64,000 nucleotides of DNA, from contig NZ_MAST01000007.1 of assembly GCF_001758225.1 (NCBI RefSeq), positions 1 through 64,000 of the forward strand, given 5' to 3'. Origin of the DNA: Humibacillus sp. DSM 29435 (GTDB lineage: Bacteria; Actinomycetota; Actinomycetes; Actinomycetales; Dermatophilaceae). The notes under the pieces are model-generated. The model searched no databases. It saw only the letters and a program-made list of their open reading frames with translations, and was not told the DNA's origin. The first letter of the stretch is position 1; the number at the start of each line of letters is the position of its first letter. Positions 13,499 through 22,022 of the stretch are shown piece after piece. A program made the translations under genes and the position numbers.

Positions 13499-14650
13499 TC
13501 AGGGGTCGAGCACGTCGGGCAGGCCCGACGGCAGTCGCACGACGAAGCGGGCTCCCCCGGCCTCGTTCGACAGGGCCACCACCGTGCCCCGGTGGGCCTC
13601 GACCAACCCGCGCACGACGTAGAGCCCCAAGCCCGTGCTGGCACTGGACGGGCCGTGCCAGAACCGGCCGAAGACCTTGTCGCGGTCTTCGGCGGGGATG
13701 CCGTCGCCCTCGTCTTCGACGGTCACGACGATGGCGTCGTCGTCGTGACTGGCGCGCCCGCTCGCCTGCCCATCGGTGGGTTCGTGGCCCGCCCGGTCGA
13801 TGGTGACGGTGACGACTCCGTCACCGTGGAGCAGTCCGTTGTCGATGAGGTTGAAGAACACCTGCTCGAGCCGGTCGGAGTCGGCCCACAGCTCGGGCAG
13901 CCCCTCGGCCTCGGCGCGGACGCCGAGGCGCAGGCGCACCGCGCCCGGGGTGCGCCCCAGCTCGTGGCGCACCGCGTGACGGGTGAGCAGCCCGTGCAGG
14001 TCGACCGGGCCGAGACGCAGGTTGAGACTATGCGAGTCGAGGCGCGAGATGTCGAGCAGCTCGGTGATCAGGCGGGTCAGCCGGGTGGCGTCGGCCTCGA
14101 TCGTCTCGATCATCAGCCGCTTCTGCTCGTCGGTGAAACGGTCCCACCGCCGCAGCAGGCTGCTGGTGAAGCCCGTGACGGAGGTGAGCGGGGCACGCAG
14201 CTCGTGGGCCACCGTCGAGAGCACAGTGGCCTGGTCGCGCTCGGCCCGCTGACGCGCCTCGGCGTCACGTAGACCGAGCAGGATGCGCTTGACGGGGCCA
14301 CCTCGTTCACCGCGCACGTACCGGGCCGTCACCAGCACGTCCTGCCCGGCGGGCCCGACCAGCAGCTTCTCGCGGTGGCCGGTACGCGTGCCGAGACCGT
14401 CCCACGGGTCGGTGTGCGCCCACCAGTCGCGCCCGTACTTGTCGGTCAGCGGCAGGCCTTCAGCGAGGGGTCGACCGACGAGGTCGCCCATCTCGCAGTC
14501 GAGGATGCGCACTGCCTCCTGGTTGGCGAAGCGCACCACCCGGTCGGAGCCGATGACGATGAGCCCGTCGGGCAGGAGGTCACCCATGGTGGACACGAAG
14601 GCGAGCGCCTCGCCCGAGTCGGGCAGCACGCTCGCCTCGCCGTTGGCCAT
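13499..14650 (-). CDS. Orphan PAS-domain sensor histidine kinase
   Basis: Cytoplasmic sensor kinase of 383 aa with no membrane segment. A PAS domain (about 20-130, DGLIVIGSDRVVRFANQEA) is followed by HisKA with the phospho-acceptor His149 in STVAHELRAPLTSV. An HATPase domain has the N box LIDNGLLHG, then DEGDGIP and TGLGLYVV. No response regulator is adjacent, so its partner must be elsewhere. TAGGGT ends 7 bases before the ATG at 14650 and there is no Shine-Dalgarno, suggesting a leaderless mRNA. The signal is unknown; the PAS domain could sense a small molecule or redox state. Confidence 0.85.
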   Translation of the reverse strand: MANGEASVLPDSGEALAFVSTMGDLLPDGLIVIGSDRVVRFANQEAVRILDCEMGDLVGRPLAEGLPLTDKYGRDWWAHTDPWDGLGTRTGHREKLLVGPAGQDVLVTARYVRGERGGPVKRILLGLRDAEARQRAERDQATVLSTVAHELRAPLTSVTGFTSSLLRRWDRFTDEQKRLMIETIEADATRLTRLITELLDISRLDSHSLNLRLGPVDLHGLLTRHAVRHELGRTPGAVRLRLGVRAEAEGLPELWADSDRLEQVFFNLIDNGLLHGDGVVTVTIDRAGHEPTDGQASGRASHDDDAIVVTVEDEGDGIPAEDRDKVFGRFWHGPSSASTGLGLYVVRGLVEAHRGTVVALSNEAGGARFVVRLPSGLPDVLDP

Positions 14651-14657
14651 GCGACAG

Positions 14658-14663
14658 ACCCTA
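14658..14663 (-). promoter_or_regulatory. -10 element of the histidine kinase gene (leaderless type)
   Basis: TAGGGT on the minus strand, then 7 bases, then ATG. Transcription would begin at or next to the start codon. The -35 region is weak. Confidence 0.5.
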
Positions 14664-14700
14664 GCCGCGTCGGGCCATGTCGCGACGAACGGGCGCGTCG

Positions 14701-15564
14701 TCAGTGTGCCGCGTGGAGGGCCTGGGCCGAGGCGTAGAGACAGACCGTGGCTGCCATAGCGAGGTTGAGGGACTCGGCGCGACCGTAGATCGGCACCTGC
14801 ACCACCTCGTCGCAGGCCTCTCGCAGGTCGGCGGGCAGCCCCCATGCCTCGTTGCCCATCACCCACGCGTGGGACGAGGTGAGGTCGACGTCGGGCAGCA
14901 GGCTCGCTCCGGAGCCGTCGGCCGCCAGAAGCCGGACACCCGCTGAGCGAAGGGCGGCCAGGATCGCCGGCACCGGTTCACCGACACAGATCGGCAGGTG
15001 CCAGAGAGAGCCGGCGGTCGAGCGAACGACCTTCGGGTTGTAGACATCGACGCTCGAGTCGCTGACGATGACGAGATCGGCGCCGGCGGCATCCGCTCCC
15101 CGGATGACGGTGCCGGCGTTGCCCGGGTCACGCACGTTGGTCAGCACGCACACGAGGGCTGCGGGGCGCAGGTCAGTCGGACCCACCAAGGCCGCCATCG
15201 CCGCCTCGAGGGTGACGTCGAGGGTGCTGCACACCGCGGCGATCCCTTGCGGCGCCTGCGAGTCGACCATCGCGGCGAGCACCTCAGGGCTCACCTCGTG
15301 CACCCACAGGTCACGATCAAGAGCGTTCTGCACGATGGCCGGATGCCGCGCCGCCGCCTCAGCAGTGACGTACACGTCACGTACGAGGTCGGGCCGGTGG
15401 TTCACCGCCTCACGAACCGCCTGAGGCCCCTCGGCGAGAAACTCACCGGCGCGCGAACGCACCGAGCGCCGAGACAGTGACCGTACCGCCTTCACCCGGT
15501 CTGACCGAGGGTTCGTCAGAGCCTTCTGATGCTCTGAAGGTCCGGCTGGGCGATGGTTCGGCAC
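14701..15564 (-). CDS. SpoU/TrmH-family RNA 2'-O-ribose methyltransferase
   Basis: Methyltransferase of 287 aa with a deep trefoil knot that methylates a ribose, most likely in 23S rRNA. The N-terminal substrate-binding domain (RSRAGEFLAEGPQAVREA) is followed by motif 1 (LTNVRDPGNAGTVIRGA), motif 2 (VMGNEAWGLP) and motif 3 (VPIYGRAESLNLAMA). Location next to rplT in the ribosomal cluster fits an rRNA target. The GTG at 15564 is the only reasonable start and has a weak ribosome-binding site. The exact nucleotide modified cannot be told from sequence. Confidence 0.9.
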   Translation of the reverse strand: MPNHRPAGPSEHQKALTNPRSDRVKAVRSLSRRSVRSRAGEFLAEGPQAVREAVNHRPDLVRDVYVTAEAAARHPAIVQNALDRDLWVHEVSPEVLAAMVDSQAPQGIAAVCSTLDVTLEAAMAALVGPTDLRPAALVCVLTNVRDPGNAGTVIRGADAAGADLVIVSDSSVDVYNPKVVRSTAGSLWHLPICVGEPVPAILAALRSAGVRLLAADGSGASLLPDVDLTSSHAWVMGNEAWGLPADLREACDEVVQVPIYGRAESLNLAMAATVCLYASAQALHAAH

Positions 15565-15614
15565 GGGAGTCCCGGCGCTCGTTCTGCGAGGGTGAACTGG
15601 CTAGACGAAACCGA

Positions 15615-16010
15615 TCAGGCCGCGTCACCGGCAGCAGCGCCACCGGTGTTGGTGGCGGGCACGTGGGCCCGCGAGAGCTCGACGAGGGCAGCGAAGGCCG
15701 GCGCGTCGTTGACGGCGAGATCGGCGAGGATCTTGCGGTCGACCTCGATCTCGGCCAGCTTCAGGCCCTGCATGAACCGGTTGTAGGTCATGCCGTTCGC
15801 GCGAGCGGCGGCGTTGATGCGCTGGATCCAGAGACGACGGAAGTCTCCCTTGCGCGCTCGTCGGTCTCGGTAGGCGTAACCCAGTGAGTGGGTGACCTGC
15901 TCCTTGGCCTTGCGGTAGAGGCGCGAGCGCTGCCCGCGGTAACCGCTGGCGCGTTCGAGAACGACTCGACGTTTCTTGTGGGCGTTGACCGCCCGCTTCA
16001 CGCGTGCCAC
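15615..16010 (-). CDS. rplT: 50S ribosomal protein L20
   Basis: L20 (131 aa) binds 23S rRNA early in 50S assembly and often autoregulates the infC-rpmI-rplT mRNA. The N-terminal basic helix [15 protein letters not shown] and the globular part [21 protein letters not shown] are canonical. A GAAGGAG site lies 7 bases before the ATG. The Ala/Gly-rich last dozen residues are a lineage-specific tail. Confidence 0.98.
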   Translation of the reverse strand: MARVKRAVNAHKKRRVVLERASGYRGQRSRLYRKAKEQVTHSLGYAYRDRRARKGDFRRLWIQRINAAARANGMTYNRFMQGLKLAEIEVDRKILADLAVNDAPAFAALVELSRAHVPATNTGGAAAGDAA

Positions 16011-16135
16011 GTGAATACTCCTTCTCTGCTTGATGCAGTGCTGGTACTAACGGCTGGTCCTGACGCTGCTGCCGGAGAGACCGGCGTGACCGAGGTGTCC
16101 CGGCTGCTCAGCGAGATGCTGGGTAGGGACTCGGA

Positions 16136-16330
16136 CTACTTGCCGAGGAGCTTCTTGGCCTTCTTCGCGTCGGGCTTGGACAGCTCGACGTCGTTGGCGA
16201 GGGAACGCATCTTCTTGCTCGACTTGTGCTCGAGCAGGTGGCGACCGCCGGCCTGCTCACGCATCACCTTGCCGGTTCCCGTGAGGCGAAAGCGCTTCTT
16301 CGCACCGCTGTGCGTCTTCATCTTCGGCAT
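16136..16330 (-). CDS. rpmI: 50S ribosomal protein L35
   Basis: L35 (64 aa), a small basic protein with the signature MPKMKTHSGAKKRFRLTGTGK and a Lys-rich end. The ATG at 16330 is preceded by AAGGAG. It lies between infC (152 bases upstream) and rplT, the standard order. Confidence 0.98.
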   Translation of the reverse strand: MPKMKTHSGAKKRFRLTGTGKVMREQAGGRHLLEHKSSKKMRSLANDVELSKPDAKKAKKLLGK

Positions 16331-16447
16331 GAGCCGGTCTCCTTCTGTGGTGATACGAGCTCTGAGGTGGTGCTCGTTCTGTGCTGCTACGAGGTCGTGC
16401 TGGGCTGAGCGAGGCGCACGCAGGCGCCCGACTCTGACGGGCGCTCT

Positions 16448-16463
16448 GGCGAGCAGACTCGCC
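16448..16463 (-). other. Small hairpin in the infC-rpmI spacer
   Basis: GGCGAG and CTCGCC pair perfectly around a 4-base loop in the 152-base spacer. It could be part of an L20-responsive structure or a processing site. It is too short to be certain. Confidence 0.3.
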
Positions 16464-16482
16464 GTTCGATCGGGGTGAGGCG

Positions 16483-17154
16483 TCACTCGGCTGCTGCGGT
16501 CGCCTCCGTCTGGGCGGCGGTGGTCTCGCTAGCCTCGGTGGCCTCGGTGGCGGCAGCCGCCTCCGGGTCAGGCGTTCCGGCCGCCCCGTCGGACAGCTCG
16601 GCGCGATGCTCGCGGGAGCGGCGCGCTTCGGCCTTGGCCTCGGCCTTCTTCTTCGTGGGGCCGATCACCATGATCATGTTGCGGCCGTCCTGCTTGGGCG
16701 CCGACTCGACGAAGCCGAGCTCGCCGATGTCATCGGCCAGTCGCTCGAGCAGGCGTCGACCCAGCTCGGGCCGGCTCTGCTCGCGGCCACGGAACATGAT
16801 CGTCACCTTGACCTTGTCGCCCGCCTTGAGGAACCGCTCGACGTGGCCACGCTTCGTGCCGTAGTCGTGCGGGTCGATCTTCGGCCGGAGCTTGATCTCC
16901 TTGATGACCGTGTTGACCTGGTTCTTGCGTGCTTCTCGTGCCTTCAGGGCGGCTTCGTACTTGAACTTGCCGAAGTCCATGAGCTTGGCGACCGGCGGCT
17001 TGGCCATGGGGGCCACCTCGACGAGGTCGAGGTTCGCCTCCTCGGCCAGACGCAGCGCGTCTTCGACGCGCACGATGCCGACCTGCTCACCATTGGGTCC
17101 AACCAAACGCACTTCCGGAACCCGGATGCGCTCGTTGATGCGAGGCTCGCTGAT
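16483..17154 (-). CDS. infC: Translation initiation factor IF-3, with an ATC start codon
   Basis: IF-3 (223 aa) binds the 30S subunit and checks initiator tRNA and start codon. The N domain ([20 protein letters not shown]) and C domain ([30 protein letters not shown]) are typical, with an added Ala/Thr/Glu-rich tail of about 50 residues. No ATG, GTG or TTG fits. AAGGAG ends 6 bases before an ATC at 17154, which opens [10 protein letters not shown] exactly where the family begins. A rare AUU/AUC-type start is the known device by which IF-3 represses its own translation. The upstream in-frame extension to 17253 runs through the leader and was rejected. Confidence 0.88.
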   Translation of the reverse strand: MSEPRINERIRVPEVRLVGPNGEQVGIVRVEDALRLAEEANLDLVEVAPMAKPPVAKLMDFGKFKYEAALKAREARKNQVNTVIKEIKLRPKIDPHDYGTKRGHVERFLKAGDKVKVTIMFRGREQSRPELGRRLLERLADDIGELGFVESAPKQDGRNMIMVIGPTKKKAEAKAEARRSREHRAELSDGAAGTPDPEAAAATEATEASETTAAQTEATAAAE

Positions 17155-17205
17155 GTGGTGCTCCTTAGTTTCAGGTGACGGGCTGTCGTGGCCAACAACG
17201 AGAAA

Positions 17206-17231
17206 GGCTCCTCGCGTGTGCACGAGGAGCC
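17206..17231 (-). terminator. Terminator-like hairpin (attenuator) in the infC leader
   Basis: In the infC transcript GGCTCCTCG and CGAGGAGCC pair perfectly over 9 bases around an 8-base loop, followed by TTTCTCGTTG, a U-rich run. It lies about 50 bases before the infC start and could stop transcription into infC-rpmI-rplT. Leader attenuation controlled by L20 or ribosome status is known for this operon in other bacteria. The region 17232-17399 upstream shows no clear promoter. Confidence 0.6.
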
Positions 17232-17399
17232 CTAGGTGTGGCGCACAACCCACGGTTTCCCGAACGTCGCACGGTTCGACAGGTCACCACCAGGGCGAGC
17301 GCCGAACAGACCTGGAACCCGGCGACACTGGTGCCGACGCGGGTGGAAGCGAGCTTCTCTTTGCACGTTGCTGCTGCTCTTGCGAACGACAACAACTGG

Positions 17400-18746
17400 T
17401 CAGTGCTCGAGAATAGCAGCCGGGACGGCGGAGCCCGAATCGGGCGCGGTCGATGTCTCCTCCCGGGTCTCCTCCCGGCGCCCTCGCCGGGTCACCAGCA
17501 CCCCGAGCACTGCGACCGCCAGGCCGGCCGCCGACACGACGACGAAACCCCACTGCCAGCCCGCATGGTCGATGGCGAAGCCTGCCACCGGTGCTCCCAC
17601 CGCCGACCCACCCGTCATGGCCGAGCCGTGCCATCCCATCATCTCGCCCCGGAACCGCTCTGGAACCACCCGGCTCAGGTGCTCGACCGTGGCCGTGATC
17701 GTCGGGGCGCAGAAGGGCCCGGAGAGCACGAGCAGCACGGCGAAGCTCGGCACCCCGACGGCGAAGGCCACCGGGACGGTGGTCAGTGAGAGGCCGCCTA
17801 GCAGCCAGAAGACCGGGAACGACCGGTGCCAGGCGCCGTAGATGAGGCCACCGATGAGCGACCCACCGCCCCAGAGTGCGAGGATCCAGCCGATCGAGCC
17901 GGTCGCATCGAAGCTGCGCAGGGCAGCAACGATCGCGACGTCGCTGCCGCTGAGCACCAGCGTGGTGCAGAGCGCGGCGAGGTAGACGGCTGCAACGGGG
18001 GCCGTGATGAACCCACGCCAGGCCCGCCGGGGCACCGGCTCCTCGACCGTCAGCGTCTCGTCAGCCGTCCCGTCGATCACGGCCTGGGCCGCACCGTCGC
18101 CCACGGACCTGACCACTGAACCTGCTGGGCCGGCATCCGCGGCGGCCTGGGGGGCGGTGTGCGCGGCACTCTTGATGGCAGGATTTGCCACCCACAGCAC
18201 GCACCCGGCCGCGACGGCGGCCATCTCGCAGGCGAACAGGGCCCAGCCGGTGTTCCACGTCGTGGCCAGCCACACGCCGAGCGCCGGACCGGCCATGAAG
18301 GCGACCTCGGTCGCTGCCGAGTCGAGCGAGAGGGCACTGCGCCGATGGTGCTCGGGCACGGACCGGATGATGACCTGGCGCAGGATCGAGAACGTCGGCA
18401 CGACGAAGAGACCGGCCAGGGCGGCCAGGGCCATGAGGGGCAGGTAGTCGACGAACGGGGCGATCGACCAACAGACGGCCTGGATGACGAGCGACGGGGC
18501 GACGGTGCGGCGCAACCCCAAGCGGTCGAGCAGACGCCCTCGCCACGGGCCCGAGATGGCGATCGCGACCGTGGCGGCGGCGGCCACCAGCCCCGCCTGG
18601 CCGTAGCTGCGCCCGAGGGCGATGACCACGTGCAGGGTGAGCAGCACCGTGCCGGCGAACATGGGCACCCGGATCAGCAGACCGAGCACCAGAGCGTTTC
18701 GGGTGTCGCGGATCGCCAGCGCGTATCGATACTGCCGGACATCCAT
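17400..18746 (-). CDS. Major facilitator superfamily transporter
   Basis: Membrane protein of 448 aa with about twelve hydrophobic helices in two halves, split by a polar loop (about residues 190-245). The cytoplasmic loop after helix 2 reads GRLLDRLGLRR, the MFS signature region; FRGEMMGWHGSAMTGG marks the second half. It probably exports a drug-like or metabolite compound, but the substrate cannot be inferred. ATG at 18746 gives MDVRQYRYALAI; the reading frame extends upstream without conserved sequence. It ends 168 bases before the infC leader hairpin, on the same strand. Confidence 0.82.
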   Translation of the reverse strand: MDVRQYRYALAIRDTRNALVLGLLIRVPMFAGTVLLTLHVVIALGRSYGQAGLVAAAATVAIAISGPWRGRLLDRLGLRRTVAPSLVIQAVCWSIAPFVDYLPLMALAALAGLFVVPTFSILRQVIIRSVPEHHRRSALSLDSAATEVAFMAGPALGVWLATTWNTGWALFACEMAAVAAGCVLWVANPAIKSAAHTAPQAAADAGPAGSVVRSVGDGAAQAVIDGTADETLTVEEPVPRRAWRGFITAPVAAVYLAALCTTLVLSGSDVAIVAALRSFDATGSIGWILALWGGGSLIGGLIYGAWHRSFPVFWLLGGLSLTTVPVAFAVGVPSFAVLLVLSGPFCAPTITATVEHLSRVVPERFRGEMMGWHGSAMTGGSAVGAPVAGFAIDHAGWQWGFVVVSAAGLAVAVLGVLVTRRGRREETREETSTAPDSGSAVPAAILEH

Positions 18747-18850
18747 CCCTAGAGCGTGCCACCTCCGACCGACATCACGCACCTCACTCGGCGTTGGGGG
18801 ATGGCGGTGACAGGGAGGGCAGCTGCGACGGCCGGGCTGGCGACGAGAGC

Positions 18851-18877
18851 CCGCCCACCCTTGTCTCGCGTGGGCGG
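18851..18877 (+). other. Hairpin in the 5' region of the EF-G-like gene
   Basis: CCGCCCAC and GTGGGCGG pair over 8 bases around an 11-base loop, ending 18 bases before the ATG. It may influence translation; this is inference only. Confidence 0.3.
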
Positions 18878-18895
18878 AAGCGGAAGGGTGGGGCA

Positions 18896-20962
18896 ATGGC
18901 CAAGACGCCCGGCAGATCAGAGCCTCCTGCGGCCCCCAACCCCGCATCGCCGCGGGACATCCGCAACGTCGTGCTCGTCGGCCCGGGCGGAGGGGGCAAG
19001 AGTGCCCTCTTCGAGTCGCTGGTGGCCGCCCGGGTGCCCGGTCAGCGCCCCTCGGCCGTCGAGCACGTGCGCACCACGGGCCTTCGCGTCGCGTCGTTCG
19101 ACACCGGGAAGGTCACGCTCAACCTCATCGACACCCCCGGCTACCCCGACTTCGTCGGCGACCTGCGCGCCGGGCTGCGGGCCGCCGACGCAGCGGTCTT
19201 CGTCGTATCGGGAGCCGACGACATCGACCGGCCCGTGTCGTTGCTCTGGCGCGAGTGCGCCGCCGTCGGTATGCCCCGTGCCATCGTGGTCACCCACCTC
19301 GACCAGCCGCGGGCCGAGTTCGCCCAGACGGTCGAGACCTGTCGACGCACCTTCGGCGACGCACGCGCCACTCACTGGCCGGTGATCGAGGGCACCACGG
19401 TGGCCGGAGTGGTCGGGTTGCTCACCGGCGACCCCGAGCCGGTCGGTGAGTCGATGCTCGAAGAGGCCCGCAGCGCGCTCATCGAGTCGATCATCGAGCA
19501 GTCGGAGGATGCCGGGCTGCTCGACCGCTACCTCGAGGGCGAGCCGCTCGACACGGAGGCACTGCTCGGCGACCTGCGCACAGCGATCGCCCAGGGCACC
19601 TTCTTCCCGATCGTGCCCGTGTCGCCGCCGAGCGGGGCGGGCATCGAAGAGCTGCTCGGCATGGTCGAGCGAGCCTTTCCCGACCCGAGCACCCATCCCC
19701 TGCCGGCCGTGACCAGCCCGGTCGGAGGCGCCATCAAGGGCGTCGCCTGCGACCCGTCGCAGCCGCTCGTGGCCGAGGTCGTACGCACCACCACAGACCC
19801 CTACGTGGGTCGGCTCTCACTCGTGCGGGTCTTCTCGGGCACCCTGCGCGTCGATGACACCGTGCATGTGTCGGGCCATCTCGGCGACTTCGTCGGTCAC
19901 GAGGTGGTCGGTCATCCGGCCCACGACGACGACGAACGCGTGGGCCCGCTGGCATCGCCCTTCAGCGACGTGCACCGCCCGCGCGGCACCGTCATCGCCG
20001 GAGACATCGCGCTCGTGTCGAAGCTGGCCCGGGCCGAGACCTCTGACACGCTCTCCTCCCCCGACCGGCCGGCCGTGGTGGCGCCGTGGCTGCTGCCCGA
20101 GCCGCAGCTGCCGGTGGCCATCAGGGCTGCGACCAAGAGCGATGACGACAAGCTGGCGGGTGCCCTCGCCCGCCTGGTGGCCGAAGACGTCACCGTGCGG
20201 ATGGAGCACGCCGCCCAGACCGACCAGATGGTGCTCTGGGCGATGGGCCAGGCCCACGTCGACGACCTGATCGCCAAGCTGGCCGAGCGGTTCGGCGTGA
20301 CGGTCGAGTCGGAGCCCTACCGAACCGCCCTGCGCGAGACCTTCATTCGCCGGTGCACAGCGTCTGGACGCCATGTCAAGCAGTCGGGCGGCCACGGGCA
20401 GTATGCCGTGTGCTCGCTCGAGATCGAGCCGCTCCCCCGCGGCGCCGGTGTCGAGTTCGTCGACAAGGTGACAGGGGGCTCGGTGCCGCGCCAGTTCGTC
20501 CCGTCGATCGAGAAGGGGGTGCGCCACCAGCTGGAGAAGGGCGTGCTCACCGGCCACCCGGTGGTCGACGTGCGCATCACCCTGCTCGATGGCAAGGCGC
20601 ACTCGGTCGACAGCTCTGACGTCGCGTTCCAGACGGCTGCCGCGCAGGCCCTGAAGGATGCGGCCAACGCCTCGACCGTCGCGCTGCTCGAGCCCATCGA
20701 CATCGTGGCCGTCACGACGGCCGACGAGTATCTCGGAGGGGTGATGAGCGACCTTCGCGGGCGCCGTGGCCACGTGGTCGGCACCGAACCCGGGGAGGAT
20801 GCCGGGTGGACCGTGGTGCACGCCGAGGTGCCCCAGTCAGAGCTCGCGCGCTACCCCATCGACCTGCGGTCGGTGTCGCACGGCACCGGCTCGTTCACGC
20901 GCGAGCCGCTACGTCACGACCTGCTTCCCGCCGACCAGGCCAAGACGTTCCTCCCTGGCTGA
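18896..20962 (+). CDS. Elongation factor G-like GTPase (EF-G2 type)
   Basis: EF-G paralogue of 688 aa with the full domain order: GTPase (about 20-275), domain II beta barrel, III, IV and V. The P-loop is GPGGGGKSALF, G3 is DTPGYPDF, and G4 is THLD in place of NKxD. The switch-I G2 region is poorly conserved compared with true EF-G. It stands alone, transcribed away from the MFS gene and far from rpsL-rpsG-tuf, so it is not the housekeeping factor. Such actinobacterial paralogues are of unclear function; ribosome recycling, stress translation or antibiotic protection are possible. Confidence 0.88.
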   Translation: MAKTPGRSEPPAAPNPASPRDIRNVVLVGPGGGGKSALFESLVAARVPGQRPSAVEHVRTTGLRVASFDTGKVTLNLIDTPGYPDFVGDLRAGLRAADAAVFVVSGADDIDRPVSLLWRECAAVGMPRAIVVTHLDQPRAEFAQTVETCRRTFGDARATHWPVIEGTTVAGVVGLLTGDPEPVGESMLEEARSALIESIIEQSEDAGLLDRYLEGEPLDTEALLGDLRTAIAQGTFFPIVPVSPPSGAGIEELLGMVERAFPDPSTHPLPAVTSPVGGAIKGVACDPSQPLVAEVVRTTTDPYVGRLSLVRVFSGTLRVDDTVHVSGHLGDFVGHEVVGHPAHDDDERVGPLASPFSDVHRPRGTVIAGDIALVSKLARAETSDTLSSPDRPAVVAPWLLPEPQLPVAIRAATKSDDDKLAGALARLVAEDVTVRMEHAAQTDQMVLWAMGQAHVDDLIAKLAERFGVTVESEPYRTALRETFIRRCTASGRHVKQSGGHGQYAVCSLEIEPLPRGAGVEFVDKVTGGSVPRQFVPSIEKGVRHQLEKGVLTGHPVVDVRITLLDGKAHSVDSSDVAFQTAAAQALKDAANASTVALLEPIDIVAVTTADEYLGGVMSDLRGRRGHVVGTEPGEDAGWTVVHAEVPQSELARYPIDLRSVSHGTGSFTREPLRHDLLPADQAKTFLPG

Positions 20963-20969
20963 CCAACGA

Positions 20970-21003
20970 GGCCCGCGGGCGACACCAACCCGGGTGCGGG
21001 GCC
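20970..21003. terminator. Possible bidirectional terminator between convergent genes
   Basis: GGCCCGC (20970-20976) can pair with GCGGGGCC (20996-21003), leaving one bulged G, plus an inner GGG/CCC. It lies in the 76-base gap between the EF-G-like gene and the convergent SGNH hydrolase gene. Confidence 0.4.
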
Positions 21004-21038
21004 CTTCGAGCGACGACGAGGGCGAGGTCAGGGCGCCG

Positions 21039-21908
21039 TCAGTAGCCTCGCGGCGGGCAGTGCCGGAGCGATGAGGCGATGGCCGCCGTGTAGGCCCGGT
21101 AGCCGGGGAGGGTCGGGTGGAAGGCGGCGGGGTCGAACGGCCCGAGAATCCACGGGTTGGGAGCGTTCACACCATGCCCCTTGAAGCGGTTCGTGACGTC
21201 GACGAAGGTGAACCCGTGCTTCTGGGCGGCCTTGGCGATGACCCGGTTGAGCACGTTGGCGCCCTCGTTGAGGGCGCGCTGCTCGGGAGTCGAGGCGCCG
21301 AGGTAGGTGCCGTGGAACGGGGAGAACAGGCGCGGGTAGCCCGTGACGACAACCCGGGCGTTCGGGGCGTGCTCGGCCACCTGACGGTAGACGGAGTCGA
21401 GCAGGGCCGGCAGCTTCGTGGTGATGTTGCTCCGGGTCGTGGCCACCGCGGCCGCACAGTCCGGGTCGGTTCCCCCGAGGCAGGCGACCACGGCCGACGA
21501 CCAGCCGATGTCGTTGCCGCCGATCGTGAGCGTCACCAGGTCGGTGTCGGAGTCGAGCGCGTCGAGCTGGCCGCCCGTGACCAGGGTGGTGGTCGTGGCC
21601 ACCGCGCAGGCGACGAAGTTGTCGAGGTGGACCCGCATCCGCCCGTTCAGCTGCTCGGCGTAGGCCGCCTCCGAGCGACCGCACGAGCCGTCGTAGGGAG
21701 GCACGCCGTAGCCGGAGGCGTAGGAGTCGCCGAGCGCGTCGTAGACGACGGCTCCACGCGCCGCTGCCGGTGCCGACGCTGCTGACGGCACCGCCCACGC
21801 AGACGTGGCCGATGTGGCTCCCGTGGCTCCGGCGGCGAACAGGGCAAGGGTGGCGAACGCGGAACCGGTGGCGCGTAGGAGGTTTCTCACGTGCGAAAAC
21901 CTACCCAT
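21039..21908 (-). CDS. Secreted SGNH/GDSL-family hydrolase
   Basis: Predicted secreted esterase or lipase, 289 aa. A signal peptide (about residues 1-40, a basic start then LATLALFAAGATGATSA and an AWA cleavage region) precedes block I GDSYASGYG (nucleophile Ser), block III GGNDIG, and block V DPAAFHP (Asp/His). Several Cys residues probably form disulfides, as in the actinomycete Streptomyces scabies-type esterases. The ATG at 21908 has GAGG upstream; a GTG six codons later is a second possibility. Substrate unknown. Confidence 0.88.
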   Translation of the reverse strand: MGRFSHVRNLLRATGSAFATLALFAAGATGATSATSAWAVPSAASAPAAARGAVVYDALGDSYASGYGVPPYDGSCGRSEAAYAEQLNGRMRVHLDNFVACAVATTTTLVTGGQLDALDSDTDLVTLTIGGNDIGWSSAVVACLGGTDPDCAAAVATTRSNITTKLPALLDSVYRQVAEHAPNARVVVTGYPRLFSPFHGTYLGASTPEQRALNEGANVLNRVIAKAAQKHGFTFVDVTNRFKGHGVNAPNPWILGPFDPAAFHPTLPGYRAYTAAIASSLRHCPPRGY

Positions 21909-21977
21909 TCCGGCCACCTCTGACCAGACCCGGCCACCTCGCATCTGGACGACGTCGCCGGGTCGCCCTGACGTGCC

Positions 21978-22014
21978 GGGCCCGCCGGGGAGAGGCAGAG
22001 CTCTCGGCGGGCCC
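21978..22014 (-). terminator. Terminator after the oxidoreductase gene
   Basis: GGGCCCGCCG (21978-21987) and CGGCGGGCCC (22005-22014) are perfect inverted repeats, with further GAGAG/CTCTC pairing inside. It starts 8 bases past the oxidoreductase stop. There is no U tract. Together with the next gene's start it marks the end of the ohr-oxidoreductase unit. Confidence 0.7.
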
Positions 22015-22022
22015 AGGCTCGG

